Assembly (NCBI RefSeq): GCF_016495405.1
Contig: NZ_CP044522.1
Location: 1,674,001-1,738,000, forward strand
Source of the DNA: Cobetia sp. cqz5-12
Lineage (GTDB): Bacteria; Pseudomonadota; Gammaproteobacteria; Pseudomonadales; Halomonadaceae
DNA length: 64,000 nt
Reading direction: 5' to 3'
Below, one piece after another: positions 26,285-34,884 of the stretch (within the stretch, counting starts at the first letter, position 1; the number at the start of each line of letters is the position of its first letter). The notes below the pieces were generated by a model. That model searched no databases. It was not told the origin of the DNA and was given only the letters and a program-made list of their open reading frames with translations. Made by a program: the position numbers and the translations under genes.

Positions 26285-26316
26285 AACGCCGCAGCGCTCA
26301 GCGCTGCGGCGTTTTT
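26285..26316 (+). terminator. Strong terminator after the amt unit
   Basis: AACGCCGCAGCGC, loop TCA, GCGCTGCGGCGTT, then TTTGAT. A perfect GC-rich stem followed by five Ts. Confidence 0.9.
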
Positions 26317-26338
26317 GATAGGTGTCATGCACCCGAGT

Positions 26339-26395
26339 GACTTTGCGCGAAGCCCGAACGACTTTACGTGAAGCCCGAACGACTTTGCGCGAAGA
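26339..26395 (+). repeat. 21-bp direct repeat, 2.7 copies
   Basis: GACTTTGCGCGAAGCCCGAAC is repeated in tandem (26339, 26360, 26381) with changes G/A and C/T, just upstream of the phosphoesterase. It reads as TLREART repeats in frame with that gene but lies before the chosen start. Confidence 0.8.
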
Positions 26396-26480
26396 GAGCG
26401 TGGTGCGCGTCATGCAGTCGTCACCTGAGAGCTTGATAATGGCGGCCCCTCAAGGTGGCATTCATGGAACGCGCGAAAGC

Positions 26481-27413
26481 ATGAAACTGATTCATCTGAC
26501 CGACACCCATCTGGTCGCTCCTGACAAGCGACTTTACGGGCTGGACCCACGTGCACGGCTGGCGGCTGCCGTCGCCGATATCAATCTGCACCATGGCGAT
26601 GCTCAGGGCGTGATCATCAGCGGTGACCTGACCGATCGCGGTGAGCCGGCCGCCTTCCATGCGCTGCGTGAGGTACTGGAAGAACTGTCGATGCCGTATT
26701 TCCTCGGCATGGGCAATCACGATGCGCGTGAGACTCTGCAGACCGCCTTCCCGGAGCTGCCCTGTGATGACGATGGCTTCGTACAGTATGCGCATGCCTT
26801 CGGCCCCGACGCCGATGATTGCGTGCTGGTGATGCTCGATTCAGCCGTCGCGGGGGAGCATGGCGGTCTGCTGTGCGAGTCCCGTCTGGCGTGGCTGGAT
26901 GCCTGTCTGGCCGCGCATCACGATCGCCGTATCCTGCTGGCGCTGCATCATCCGCCCATGGCCCTCGGCATCCGTTATATGGACGACATCCGCTTGCAGA
27001 ATCCACAGGCGCTGCATGAGGTGATCCAGCGGCATGGCAACGTCGAGCACTTGCTGTTCGGGCATGTGCATCGTCCGGCCAGCGGTGTCTGGCGGGGGCT
27101 CTCGTTCTCGACCTTGCCGGGCGTCAATCATCAGGTCGGGCTGGATCTGGTCTCCGCGGCGGACTGTCTCGCCGGCAGTCATGAGCCGCCGGCCTATGGC
27201 GTGCTGATGATAGGCGAGGAGCAGGTCGTCAATCACCTGCACCTCTACATGGATGACAGTCGCCGCTATTTCTTCCACGACACGCTCGAGGCCGCCCAGT
27301 CGCTCGAGGCGCTCGATGAATTGATCGCTCTACAGCGCGATGAGCGGATTCCGACTCGCGAGCGCGAGCCGTTGAGCAATACCTTGCAGGCAGCTGAGGC
27401 AGCAAAAGAATGA
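26481..27413 (+). CDS. Calcineurin-like metallophosphoesterase (CpdA/GpdQ type)
   Basis: A 310-residue class III cyclic-nucleotide phosphodiesterase-like enzyme. The two-metal motifs are all present: HLTDTHL at 5-11, ISGDLTDRG, GMGNHDAR, LALHHPP and FGHVHRP. The start MKLIHLTDTH is where homology begins, but its ribosome site is poor. An upstream start would add 53 residues encoded largely by a tandem repeat and is not preferred. The stop overlaps the next ATG (ATGA). Possible substrates are cAMP or glycerophosphodiesters; the sequence does not decide. Confidence 0.87.
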   Translation: MKLIHLTDTHLVAPDKRLYGLDPRARLAAAVADINLHHGDAQGVIISGDLTDRGEPAAFHALREVLEELSMPYFLGMGNHDARETLQTAFPELPCDDDGFVQYAHAFGPDADDCVLVMLDSAVAGEHGGLLCESRLAWLDACLAAHHDRRILLALHHPPMALGIRYMDDIRLQNPQALHEVIQRHGNVEHLLFGHVHRPASGVWRGLSFSTLPGVNHQVGLDLVSAADCLAGSHEPPAYGVLMIGEEQVVNHLHLYMDDSRRYFFHDTLEAAQSLEALDELIALQRDERIPTREREPLSNTLQAAEAAKE

Positions 27414-28066
27414 ACAAGGCGCTATATGTCTTTGATTTTGATGGTGTGATTGCTGATAGCCTGACACTGTGCCTCAAGGCCTGCACACATGCGGCGCATC
27501 TGGAAGGGCGGACGATCGTGCTGGAACGCGATAGCTGGGAGTCGCTGGACAACGTGACCTTCGAGGAGATGGCGCGTGTGCAGGGCTTTACGGGCGAGGC
27601 CGTCGCGCGCTTTGCCGCACATGTCTTTGCCTATACCCGCCAGGCGACGCCGCCGGCGGTCTTCACCGGCATGCGCGAGGCCTTGTCGGCACTCGCCGAA
27701 CAGGGCGACGTCATGGTGCTGTCGGCCAATCACAGCGAGATGATTCGTGCCACGCTCGTCGCCGCCGGTCTGGCGGACTGCGTGTCACAGGTGCTGGGCG
27801 GTGAGATCGCGGGCAGCAAGGGGGCCAAGCTGGCGCGTCTGTTGGCAGCGCCGCAAGTGGCGGTGGAGCGCAGCTGGATGGTGGGCGACGCCGTCAGCGA
27901 CATTCGCGCCGCGCACGAGGCGGGGTGTCGTGCCGCTGCGGTCAGCTGGGGATGGCAGAGCCCCGAGCGCCTGGCTAGCATGGCGCCGGAGCGGGTCATC
28001 GCGCAGCCGCAGGCGTTGATATCACTTTGCGATATGCCAAGCAGCGACAGTCGCGAAGCGGTATAG
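27410..28066 (+). CDS. HAD-superfamily phosphatase
   Basis: A 218-residue soluble phosphatase of the phosphoglycolate phosphatase-like group. The nucleophile motif is YVFDFDGVIADS at 6-17, motif II VLSANHSE, the Lys in GSKGAKLARLL, and motif IV MVGDAVSDIRAA. It is co-translated with the metallophosphoesterase through a 4-bp overlap. The cap region is short and lacks features that would name the substrate. Together the two could release and then dephosphorylate a small phosphoester. Confidence 0.87.
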   Translation: MNKALYVFDFDGVIADSLTLCLKACTHAAHLEGRTIVLERDSWESLDNVTFEEMARVQGFTGEAVARFAAHVFAYTRQATPPAVFTGMREALSALAEQGDVMVLSANHSEMIRATLVAAGLADCVSQVLGGEIAGSKGAKLARLLAAPQVAVERSWMVGDAVSDIRAAHEAGCRAAAVSWGWQSPERLASMAPERVIAQPQALISLCDMPSSDSREAV

Positions 28067-28124
28067 GGCGTGAGCAGGGCGGCCGCAAGGCGCAGGCCTT
28101 TGCGCAGCTTGCTCTGATTCACTC

Positions 28125-28172
28125 ATGCACGTGTGAGCTGCTGCACGTGTGAGCTGTTGTACTTGTGAAGTG
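28125..28172. repeat. 16-bp direct repeat, 3 copies
   Basis: NTGCACGTGTGAGCTG occurs at 28125 and 28141 almost exactly, and a decayed third copy at 28157. It lies between the HAD stop and the shared terminator; no coding role seen. Confidence 0.75.
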
Positions 28173-28176
28173 ATAG

Positions 28177-28217
28177 AACGATGCCGCCGAGTCGTGTCAT
28201 GACTCGGCGGCATCGTT
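28177..28217. terminator. Shared bidirectional hairpin
   Basis: AACGATGCCGCCGAGTC and GACTCGGCGGCATCGTT form a perfect 17-bp stem with a 7-base loop between the convergent HAD and tmm copy 2 genes. T-runs are short on both sides. Confidence 0.75.
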
Positions 28218-28290
28218 GCCTGGCGGATCAGGAAGCTCGTCGTCTCAGATGGCTTGCTCGCTCAGACGGCTGCTTGCTGCGACGGCCTGC

Positions 28291-29700
28291 TCAGGCGTCG
28301 TCAGTCGTGAGCTGCGCGGTGGTAGCTCTGTCGTCGCCCGTTTGTCTGGCGCTCTTGTCGGGCTGCGCCAGGAAGGCTTCCAGTGAATCATCCATCGCGT
28401 CGAGCCAGGGCGTGTGATGAGGAGGGGCCAGTGTGCCGGTCATCAGCGAGCGATAGGAGTGATCACGGAACGTCATGATGTTCTCATGCTTGTGATGTTC
28501 CCACTCGAGGAAGGTGCGATTGACGCCGTCGATATCGAAGCTCGGATAATCCGTCTCCGAGATCAGTGACTTAACGTAATCGCCCTGGAACAGGATCATT
28601 GATTCATCACTGTCCAGAGTCTCTTCCCTGTCACGCCATGACTGACTATCCGCCTGCATTGCCTCGCGGCTGGGCAGCGCGATTTCCCCGAGAATCACGT
28701 CACGCACCCACCATGCCTGGGCATCGAACATGTTGAAGGTGTACCACTGGTCCTGCATGCCGAGATAGAACAGGCGTGGGTTGGCTTCCCAGGCAGCGCC
28801 CTTGTAGAGACCCAGCGGCCACATGCGGTTGCCTGTCTTGAGGCGCAGTGGCTCATCCAGGAAGGGGAAGTGGTGGAGGTAGCCGGTACACAGGATGATG
28901 GCATCGATTTTCTTGCTGGTGCCATCGCGGAAATAGGCAGTGTCGCGGTCCACCTTGAGCAACAGCGGCTTCTCTTCCCAGTTGTCCGGCCAGGCAAAGC
29001 CCATCGGGGCGGTGCGATAGCTGGTGGTGATGCTGCGAGCGCCATATTTGTAGCACTGTGAGCCGATATCTTCGGCAGAGTAGCTGCTGCCGATCAGCAG
29101 CAGGTCCTTGCCCTTGAATTCCAGCGCGTCGCGGAAGTCATGAGCGTGGAGAATACGGCCATTGAACTGCGAGAACCCCGGGAATTCCGGCACGTTGGGA
29201 GTCGAGAAGTGGCCGGAAGCGACGATGACGTGATCAAACTGCTCCTGAACGACCGCATCGGCCTGCAGATCATGGACACTGACGGTGAACTGCTCGCGGG
29301 TGTCGTCAAAGCTGACGTGGCGCACCGGGCAGTTGAAGCGGATGTACTTGCGCACGCCTGCCTTCTCGACCCGACCCTTGATGTAGTCAAAGACCACCGC
29401 ACGTGGCGGGTACGAGGCGATGGGATGCCCGAAATGCTCCTCGAAGGAATAATCCGCGAACTCCAGACATTCCTTGGGACCGTTGGACCACAGGTAGCGA
29501 TACATGCTGCCGTGGACGGGTTCACCATTCTGATCGAGACCGGTGCGCCAGCTGTAATTCCACAGGCCACCCCAGTCACTCTGTTTTTCATAACAGACTA
29601 TCTCGGGAATATCGATACCCTTGTCAGCGGCAGATTGAAAGGCGCGCAGCTGTGCCAGGCCACTCGGCCCTGCGCCAATGATCGCAATGCGTTTTGTCAT
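28291..29700 (-). CDS. tmm: Trimethylamine monooxygenase, copy 2
   Basis: A second Tmm of 469 residues, co-linear with copy 1 and identical at most positions by eye. All motifs are kept: [11 protein letters not shown], the FMO signature [18 protein letters not shown] site [10 protein letters not shown] and the block [20 protein letters not shown]. Changes concentrate around residues 125-160 and the last 20. The start [11 protein letters not shown] has AGGAA and matches copy 1; a Met 56 codons upstream is not used. Its upstream region is unrelated to that of copy 1 and AT-rich, so the two copies are probably regulated differently. Confidence 0.92.
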   Translation of the reverse strand: MTKRIAIIGAGPSGLAQLRAFQSAADKGIDIPEIVCYEKQSDWGGLWNYSWRTGLDQNGEPVHGSMYRYLWSNGPKECLEFADYSFEEHFGHPIASYPPRAVVFDYIKGRVEKAGVRKYIRFNCPVRHVSFDDTREQFTVSVHDLQADAVVQEQFDHVIVASGHFSTPNVPEFPGFSQFNGRILHAHDFRDALEFKGKDLLLIGSSYSAEDIGSQCYKYGARSITTSYRTAPMGFAWPDNWEEKPLLLKVDRDTAYFRDGTSKKIDAIILCTGYLHHFPFLDEPLRLKTGNRMWPLGLYKGAAWEANPRLFYLGMQDQWYTFNMFDAQAWWVRDVILGEIALPSREAMQADSQSWRDREETLDSDESMILFQGDYVKSLISETDYPSFDIDGVNRTFLEWEHHKHENIMTFRDHSYRSLMTGTLAPPHHTPWLDAMDDSLEAFLAQPDKSARQTGDDRATTAQLTTDDA

Positions 29701-30617
29701 GGGTATTTCCTGTTGAGACTGTAATGAGACGTCATGTTCCGTGAACCCCGTGTTGCGGGATGTCGTGTTGACCAGGTGCTTTTTCCTATGTAGTGGAACG
29801 CGATAATAATGAACATTATCCAGCGCTTGGGTGGCCTGGAAAGGTAAGAAATCCAGTTGACTGGCCACTTGTCATTTCGCTGAACCTGAACACGGAAGCC
29901 GTATTTTTCTTGCCTTGAGGGCATCCTGCGGCTCACGGAACGTGGGGCATCCTCGCAGAAATGATGCGTCATCTCAAATGTGAAGCATTGATTATGAGTG
30001 TATGAAGTGTACACGATCACGAGAGTATTTAGACTTTAGTGGCAAGATTGTTTTAGGTTGTATCTCTTTACAACGGTCAGGAAGAAGGATGTGGTTTGTT
30101 GGCTCATGGTTGCGGTGGTTTTTGTTCAAATTATTGATTTAGATGATATTTTTATATTTCTGGGGTGGTTTTGCATGGAATTGTCCAGCTTGTTATCTGT
30201 GAAAAAACTGGCTTGTTTTCTGTGTAGAAAGAAAGAAGATTTCCGTGTTGCAATGCCGATTCCAAGTTGGATGAGTTTTTGACTTTTCAAGGCATGCCGA
30301 GTCAAGCGGCTGGAGGGGGATAGCCTGTTCGTCAAGCAGGTAGGTGCTCGTAATTTTGAGGTTTGGGATAAACAAGGGAATGCGAAGGATGGAGGATTGG
30401 TATCAGAGTAGTGAGTGGCGGGTGAATGGAGAAAGATCCAGGGGCCGAAGGGAAAAGGGTGACAGATTATGGAATGATTCTCGCTGGAGGAATTTCTAGA
30501 GTATCTGCTGGTGTTCACTCGCCAAGCCAGCGACGAGAGGGCAAGCGGAGGTTGATCACTTTACATGCCGAAAGGGCGTATACTGGGTGTGATAGAGAAG
30601 CTACAGGAGAAGACACC
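29701..30617. other. Intergenic region of about 0.9 kb, no gene recognised
   Basis: Lies between divergent tmm copy 2 and arfA and is AT-richer than the flanks around 30000-30280. Open frames at 29697-30020 (-), 30058-30282 (+) and 30126-30518 (-) overlap one another and have neither ribosome sites nor motifs. It must hold the tmm promoter; the arfA promoter is listed separately. Confidence 0.5.
30556..30584 (+). promoter_or_regulatory. Candidate sigma-70 promoter of arfA
   Basis: TATACT at 30579-30584 is a good -10 box. A weak -35 (TCACTT) lies 17 bases upstream. The ATG is 34 bases downstream. Confidence 0.4.
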
Positions 30618-30797
30618 ATGACTCACAAGCGCAAGGTGCAGGACAACGCCCTCAAGGCAGTGCTGCGTACCCCGATGTTCAAGCAACGTGTGGTGAAGGC
30701 GCGCAAGGGCAAGGGCAGCTATCAGCGCCAGGGCAAGTCGCAGGGAAACAGGGGCGGCAGTGAAGCGCCTTCAGTCAGTGTGCACAACGCTGCCTGA
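30618..30797 (+). CDS. arfA: Alternative ribosome-rescue factor A
   Basis: A 59-residue basic protein with the ArfA core VQDNALKAVLRTPMFKQRVV followed by KARKGKGSYQRQGKSQGNRG, matching E. coli ArfA (DNAIEALLHDPLFRQRV, KGKGSYMRKGKHGNRG). ArfA recruits RF2 to ribosomes stalled without a stop codon, as a backup for tmRNA. AGGAG precedes the ATG. The gene ends inside a long hairpin (listed separately), the hallmark of arfA: mRNA cut or terminated there lacks a stop, so the protein is destroyed while tmRNA works. Confidence 0.9.
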   Translation: MTHKRKVQDNALKAVLRTPMFKQRVVKARKGKGSYQRQGKSQGNRGGSEAPSVSVHNAA

Positions 30798-30807
30798 AGA
30801 CGCTTCA
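30761..30807 (+). promoter_or_regulatory. arfA self-regulatory hairpin spanning the stop codon
   Basis: TGAAGCGCCTTCAG (30761-30774) pairs with CTGAAGACGCTTCA (30794-30807), 13 of 14 positions. The TGA stop (30795-30797) lies in the 3' arm. Cleavage or termination at this stem gives non-stop arfA mRNA, making the gene dependent on tmRNA failure. Confidence 0.8.
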
Positions 30808-30858
30808 TTGGTGCGGTTTCCCACGACCTGACTTGCATCACTGCAAGGGGCTGAAACA

Positions 30859-30893
30859 TGAACGCCGCAGCGTCAGCGCTGCGGCGTTCTGCG
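30859..30893. terminator. Hairpin between arfA and the flavin oxidoreductase gene
   Basis: GAACGCCGCAGCG and CGCTGCGGCGTTC (13 bp, loop TCAG shared) between convergent genes; resembles the terminator after the amt unit. T-run poor on the plus strand. Confidence 0.65.
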
Positions 30894-30913
30894 TCTGTCC
30901 TACTGAAAACGTC

Positions 30914-32113
30914 TCAGTTCGAGAAGTGCGCGTTCCAGGTCTCGGCGCGCGCGGCGTCGCGGGCTTCATAGTCGGCCAGCACCGTCTCCAGTTCGCCCAG
31001 TGATTCATGCTCACGATCCTCACCCAGCTGCGTCAGGCGCAAAGTGTACCAGGCTGTCACACCGCCTTCCGGCGGCGTGCTGAAACGCGGGAATTCCGGC
31101 GCGAGACATTCTCCGTCCTGCCAGAGGGCGGGCAGGGACGGGTGCAGCGCCAGTGGGCGGGCCAGACCGACGAGATCGACGGCGCCCTGTGCCACGGCGT
31201 CTTCGGCCTGCGCGAGTGTCTTGAAGCCGCCGGTTGCCATCAAGGGCAGGGTCGTCATCTCGCGTGCACGCTTGGCGAATTCGATGAAGTAGGGGCCGCT
31301 GGCGCTGGCATCCGACGCGGAGCTCGCGCCGGGGAAGTAGGTGCCACCACTGATGTCGATCAGATCGATGGGCAGTTCATCGAGTGCCGCTATCACCTGC
31401 AGCGCTTCGGACTCCTCGAAACCGCCTTGCAGTTGGTCACTGGAGTTGAGTTTCACCATGACTGGGTAGTCGTGGCCGACGGCCTCACGCACGGCAATGA
31501 TCACTTCACGCATCAGCCGCATGCGGTTGTCGAGGCTACCGCCGTAGTCATCCGTGCGCTGATTGAAGAGGGGAGACAGAAACTGGCTGAGCAGGAAGCC
31601 GTGTGCCGCATGCACCTGTACCCCGCCAAATCCGGCGTCACGGGCCAGGCGAGCCGTCGTTGCCATGGCAGCAGGCAGTGCCTTGATGGCCTCCAGGCTC
31701 ATGGCTTCGCAACGTAGCCCGGGAATATCCAGTGCACTGGGGCCATGCGCCGTGCTGGTCGGTGGGTAGGCCATCGCACCGGCGTGTCCGAGCTGCAGCC
31801 AGAGGTCTGCACCGTGCTGTTGACCGCGCTGGGCCAGTTGCGTGAAGGCCGCGAGATCGGATTGTGCGTTGAGCACCAGATTGCCGGGTTTCTCGGCATG
31901 CTGGTGGTCAGGCTGTACCTCGCCGACCAGTGATGCCGCCACGCCGCCCTCTGCCCAGCGCTCGTAAAGGCGCAGCTGTGCCTCACTGGGATGTCCCGTG
32001 CCATCGCCGAGGGAATCCGACATCGCAGCCTTGACGATTCGGTTGGCGAGCACCCGGCCGCTTGGCAACGTGAAGGGCGTGAACAGGGCGGAAGCTGTCG
32101 GCTGGTCTGTCAT
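30914..32113 (-). CDS. Old Yellow Enzyme-type NADH:flavin oxidoreductase
   Basis: A cytoplasmic FMN oxidoreductase of 399 residues, single TIM barrel (PF00724) without the iron-sulfur domain of 2,4-dienoyl-CoA reductase. Motifs: LANRIVKAAMSDSL, QLGHAGAMAYPP, VQVHAAHGFLLSQFLSPLFN, QRTDDYGGSLDNRMRL and VDLVGLARPLALHP. The start MTDQPTASALF is where homology begins; two upstream Mets have no better site. It is divergent from a LysR gene, the usual arrangement for this family. Substrate unknown; enoates or nitro compounds are typical. Confidence 0.88.
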   Translation of the reverse strand: MTDQPTASALFTPFTLPSGRVLANRIVKAAMSDSLGDGTGHPSEAQLRLYERWAEGGVAASLVGEVQPDHQHAEKPGNLVLNAQSDLAAFTQLAQRGQQHGADLWLQLGHAGAMAYPPTSTAHGPSALDIPGLRCEAMSLEAIKALPAAMATTARLARDAGFGGVQVHAAHGFLLSQFLSPLFNQRTDDYGGSLDNRMRLMREVIIAVREAVGHDYPVMVKLNSSDQLQGGFEESEALQVIAALDELPIDLIDISGGTYFPGASSASDASASGPYFIEFAKRAREMTTLPLMATGGFKTLAQAEDAVAQGAVDLVGLARPLALHPSLPALWQDGECLAPEFPRFSTPPEGGVTAWYTLRLTQLGEDREHESLGELETVLADYEARDAARAETWNAHFSN

Positions 32114-32223
32114 GGGGGATGTCTCGTTGGGGGGGTGAATATGGCTCATAAGGAACAGATGACATGATGTCATGTGCAGTGTCTGGTGATAATCCGTTGT
32201 GTGCGCACAGCATTCGTGAGCCA

Positions 32224-33111
32224 ATGGAACATATGAAACCGCATACGGATCTCGACATCTTTCACGCCGTCGTCGACGCCGGCACCTTCACCGGGGCGGC
32301 GCGCCAGCTTAGCATTACCCACTCGGCGATCAGCAAGCGCATCGCGCAGCTGGAGCAGCGTCTTGGTGCCCAGTTGCTGATTCGCTCCACTCGGCGGATG
32401 CGCCTGAGTGAAGCAGGCCAGCTCTATGCCCTGGAGACGCGGGAGTTGCAGGAGCGCCTGCGCCATGTCGAGCAGGAGATTGCCGAAGGTAGTGGCGCGC
32501 TCAAGGGGCGCATTCGCCTCTCGTGTTCCCATGCATTGGGCAAGCGGCAGGTGATGCCCCTGCTGTTGCGCTTCATGGAGCGCTATCCCGAGGTGATCGT
32601 GGACCTGACGCTGTCGGACGCAGTGGTCGATCTGGTCCATGAAGGGATGGATCTGGCGATACGCAGCACCACACAGCCCGAGCTCGGCCTGATCGCCAGG
32701 CGGTTGGCCACCAACCATCGCGTCATCTGTGCATCGCCGGACTATCTGGCAAGCCATGGCACGCCGCGCTCAGTACCGGAGTTGGCGGAGCATGTCAGCC
32801 TGATCCTGAATCTCCCCGGCGGCTTCAATGCCTGGGGGCTCACGTCGTTGCCCGACATGCGTTGTGGCTTCCTCTCCAATTCTCTGGAAACGCTGCACGC
32901 CGCCTGTCTGGGCAGCCGCGGCATTGCCTGTCTGCCGCACTACCTCATTGCCGATGACTTGGCTTCCGGGCGCTTGATCCCGCTGCTGGAAGACATACGT
33001 GGGGACGGCGCAGATACCAGCATATACATCGTCCGCCCGGAGACGCAGATTCTTCCTCGGCGGGTGAGGGTGCTGATGGATGCCTTGATAGAGGGATTTG
33101 AAACCGGCTAG
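32224..33111 (+). CDS. LysR-family transcriptional regulator
   Basis: A 295-residue regulator with the N-terminal helix-turn-helix IFHAVVDAGTFTGAARQLSI then THSAISKRIAQLEQRLGAQL. The effector domain starts near GALKGRIRLSCSHALGKRQV and is of the CrgA-like group. The start is set at MEHMKPHTDLD; the Met three codons later is equally possible and neither has a strong ribosome site. It is divergent from the Old Yellow Enzyme gene, which it most likely controls. Confidence 0.88.
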   Translation: MEHMKPHTDLDIFHAVVDAGTFTGAARQLSITHSAISKRIAQLEQRLGAQLLIRSTRRMRLSEAGQLYALETRELQERLRHVEQEIAEGSGALKGRIRLSCSHALGKRQVMPLLLRFMERYPEVIVDLTLSDAVVDLVHEGMDLAIRSTTQPELGLIARRLATNHRVICASPDYLASHGTPRSVPELAEHVSLILNLPGGFNAWGLTSLPDMRCGFLSNSLETLHAACLGSRGIACLPHYLIADDLASGRLIPLLEDIRGDGADTSIYIVRPETQILPRRVRVLMDALIEGFETG

Positions 33112-33222
33112 GAGGTGTTTGCCAAGGCCATGACGTATCTGGTGATCATCAAGGTCATTACATGACATATTATCCCAAGGAGAGATAACAGGATTTCAGT
33201 GACGTACATCATGGAGCGATAC

Positions 33223-34002
33223 ATGTCACAGATTGGACGCAATAGATTGGCGGTACTTATTGATGCTGACAATGCGCAGGCTGCTATCTGCGAAGCGCTG
33301 CTGGCAGAGATTTCAAAGCTGGGGGTCAGCACCATCAAGCGGGCTTACGGAGACTGGACGACGCCGAATCTTGCGCCCTGGAAAGAGCATCTTCTGCGTC
33401 ATGCCATTCATCCGGTTCAGCAGTTCAGCTATACCCAGGGCAAGAATGCGACTGACTCTGCGTTGATCATCGATGCCATGGACTTGCTGTACTCGGGGAA
33501 CGTGGAGGGGTTCTGCCTCATCTCTTCGGACAGCGACTTTACGCGCCTCGCGGCTCGTTTGAGAGAGAGCGGCATGCTGGTGTATGGCTTCGGTGAAGAC
33601 AAGACGCCTCAGCCCTTCGTGTCTGCCTGTGACACGTTCATCTACAGCGAAGGCCTGCGCAAGGTGGCTGAGAAGCCCGTCCCGGCCATGCCAGTCAGCA
33701 AGCCGGCTGTTGAGCCGGTAGCCCTCGTCAAGCCGACCAAGGCACAGAGGCAGTTGAGGTCGCATATCTTGAATGCGGTGAATGAACTGCAGCAGAAAGA
33801 TGGCTGGACTTCCTTATCAGCAGTAGGAAGTTATCTAAAGAAGAAGATGCCCGACTTCAAACCGTCTGATCATGGGGCCAGCAAGCTTGGAGTCTTGATC
33901 CAGGGACTGGATTATCTGGATAAATGGAATCGTCCGGTAAAGGGGGGTGTGCAGCATTTATATATCCGAAAAAAGAGTAGCCAGCCTGCAAAGGCCAGCT
34001 GA
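33223..34002 (+). CDS. NYN-LOTUS (OST-HTH) domain protein
   Basis: 259 residues. The NYN (PIN-like nuclease) domain is at 1-145 with the acidic residues expected of a metal site: LAVLIDADNAQ, KNATDSALIIDAMDLLYSG and FCLISSDSDFTRLAARLRES. A LOTUS/OST-HTH domain at about 180-250 (QLRSHILNAVNELQQKDGW, SDHGASKLGVLIQGLDYL) is thought to bind RNA. The start MSQIGRNRLAV has GGAG seven bases upstream, better than the Met eight codons earlier. It is a probable RNA-directed nuclease of unknown role, and stands alone. Confidence 0.87.
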   Translation: MSQIGRNRLAVLIDADNAQAAICEALLAEISKLGVSTIKRAYGDWTTPNLAPWKEHLLRHAIHPVQQFSYTQGKNATDSALIIDAMDLLYSGNVEGFCLISSDSDFTRLAARLRESGMLVYGFGEDKTPQPFVSACDTFIYSEGLRKVAEKPVPAMPVSKPAVEPVALVKPTKAQRQLRSHILNAVNELQQKDGWTSLSAVGSYLKKKMPDFKPSDHGASKLGVLIQGLDYLDKWNRPVKGGVQHLYIRKKSSQPAKAS

Positions 34003-34090
34003 TCAGGCAATCTATTGAGAGAGGTAGTCAATCACACAAGCCGATGGATAATAATCGGCCGCTATTTCCAGGTAATGAGCAGTCGTCGCT

Positions 34091-34333
34091 TTACTCAGCC
34101 GCCATCATTCGCTCGTACAGACCATCCTTGAGCAGGCTGCGCTGGTGCTTGAGCTGGTGCATGGAGTCATCGCCGATCGGCGATTCATCGACTTCCAGGG
34201 CGTGAATCTCGATATCGATACGGGTATAGGCTTCCGCGATGCGGGCAAACTCTTCATTGCCATTGATCAGGCGCAGAATGAGATCACGTTGCTGAGGGAA
34301 GTCGTTGCACAGGGAGTGGTCATCGATATGCAT
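34091..34333 (-). CDS. YdcH-family (DUF465) small protein
   Basis: An 80-residue helical, acidic protein with the DUF465 pattern: RLINGNEEFARIAEAYTRID, then MHQLKHQRSLLKDGLYERMM. It probably forms a helical hairpin. Function of the family is unknown. The start MHIDDHSLCND has GGAG; the frame extends 34 codons further upstream without homology. Transcribed away from the NYN gene. Confidence 0.82.
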   Translation of the reverse strand: MHIDDHSLCNDFPQQRDLILRLINGNEEFARIAEAYTRIDIEIHALEVDESPIGDDSMHQLKHQRSLLKDGLYERMMAAE

Positions 34334-34803
34334 GGTGTGGCTCCAAAATAGGGGTGGGAGAATCCAAAAAGAGGGAGTGTTGCCACTCCCCGAAAGGGCA
34401 TCCTTGCTTACGTTGCAGGACGTATTCTCAAACAATGGACTGGACGTCGATCACGATCTGGTCCCAGCTGCGCTGGGCGGTCATGTCGTTTTCGACATCG
34501 CTGTCATAGGCATTCTGGAAGCGCTTGATGGCGGCGGTCTGGCGGGTGGCCTGATAGAGCCAATAGGCCTCTTACTTCAGGAATGGCGCCTTTCTGTTCA
34601 GCCCGGAACGTCGTAAATTTCTTGTATATCATTATGTTATCTCGGTTTGTTCTCTGCCCGTCGTGTGTGATTAACGTTAGCACCGAGTCCGGGGATTGAT
34701 TACCGAGAGATTGGAAGAAAGAAATTATTCGATTGCTTGAGAGTGGGAGTTCGCAATAGGAATCAAGTTGTTATCGGGCAGCTTCAACAAGCGACTATAA
34801 AAA
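34334..34803. other. Intergenic region with a probable gene remnant
   Basis: No intact gene. On the minus strand 34432-34575 reads EAYWLYQATRQTAAIKRFQN and continues to IVIDVQSIV before a TGA. This is normal-looking coding sequence preceded immediately by an in-frame TAA, with no start, so it is probably the 3' end of a decayed gene. Family not recognised. The rest is AT-rich and featureless. Confidence 0.4.
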
Positions 34804-34852
34804 AAGTCCCGCGATAGTCGTGTCTGGCCACGACTGTCACGGGACTTTTGCC
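34804..34852 (-). terminator. Strong terminator after the DUF21/CBS gene
   Basis: AAAGTCCCG and CGGGACTTT enclose an inner stem AGTCGTG/CACGACT; on the minus strand seven Ts follow. Confidence 0.88.
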
Positions 34853-34884
34853 TCTGAGAGGGTCACAAGCGCAGTGGCAGGAAC

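Noticed and set aside
26339..28172. Tandem repeats as a CRISPR array
   Set aside because: Units of 16-21 bp directly abut one another without spacers, and no cas genes are present.
29697..30518. Small genes in the gap between tmm copy 2 and arfA
   Set aside because: Three overlapping frames on both strands, none with a site or recognisable composition.
32742..32924. Minus-strand frame inside the LysR gene
   Set aside because: Shadow of the LysR coding sequence.
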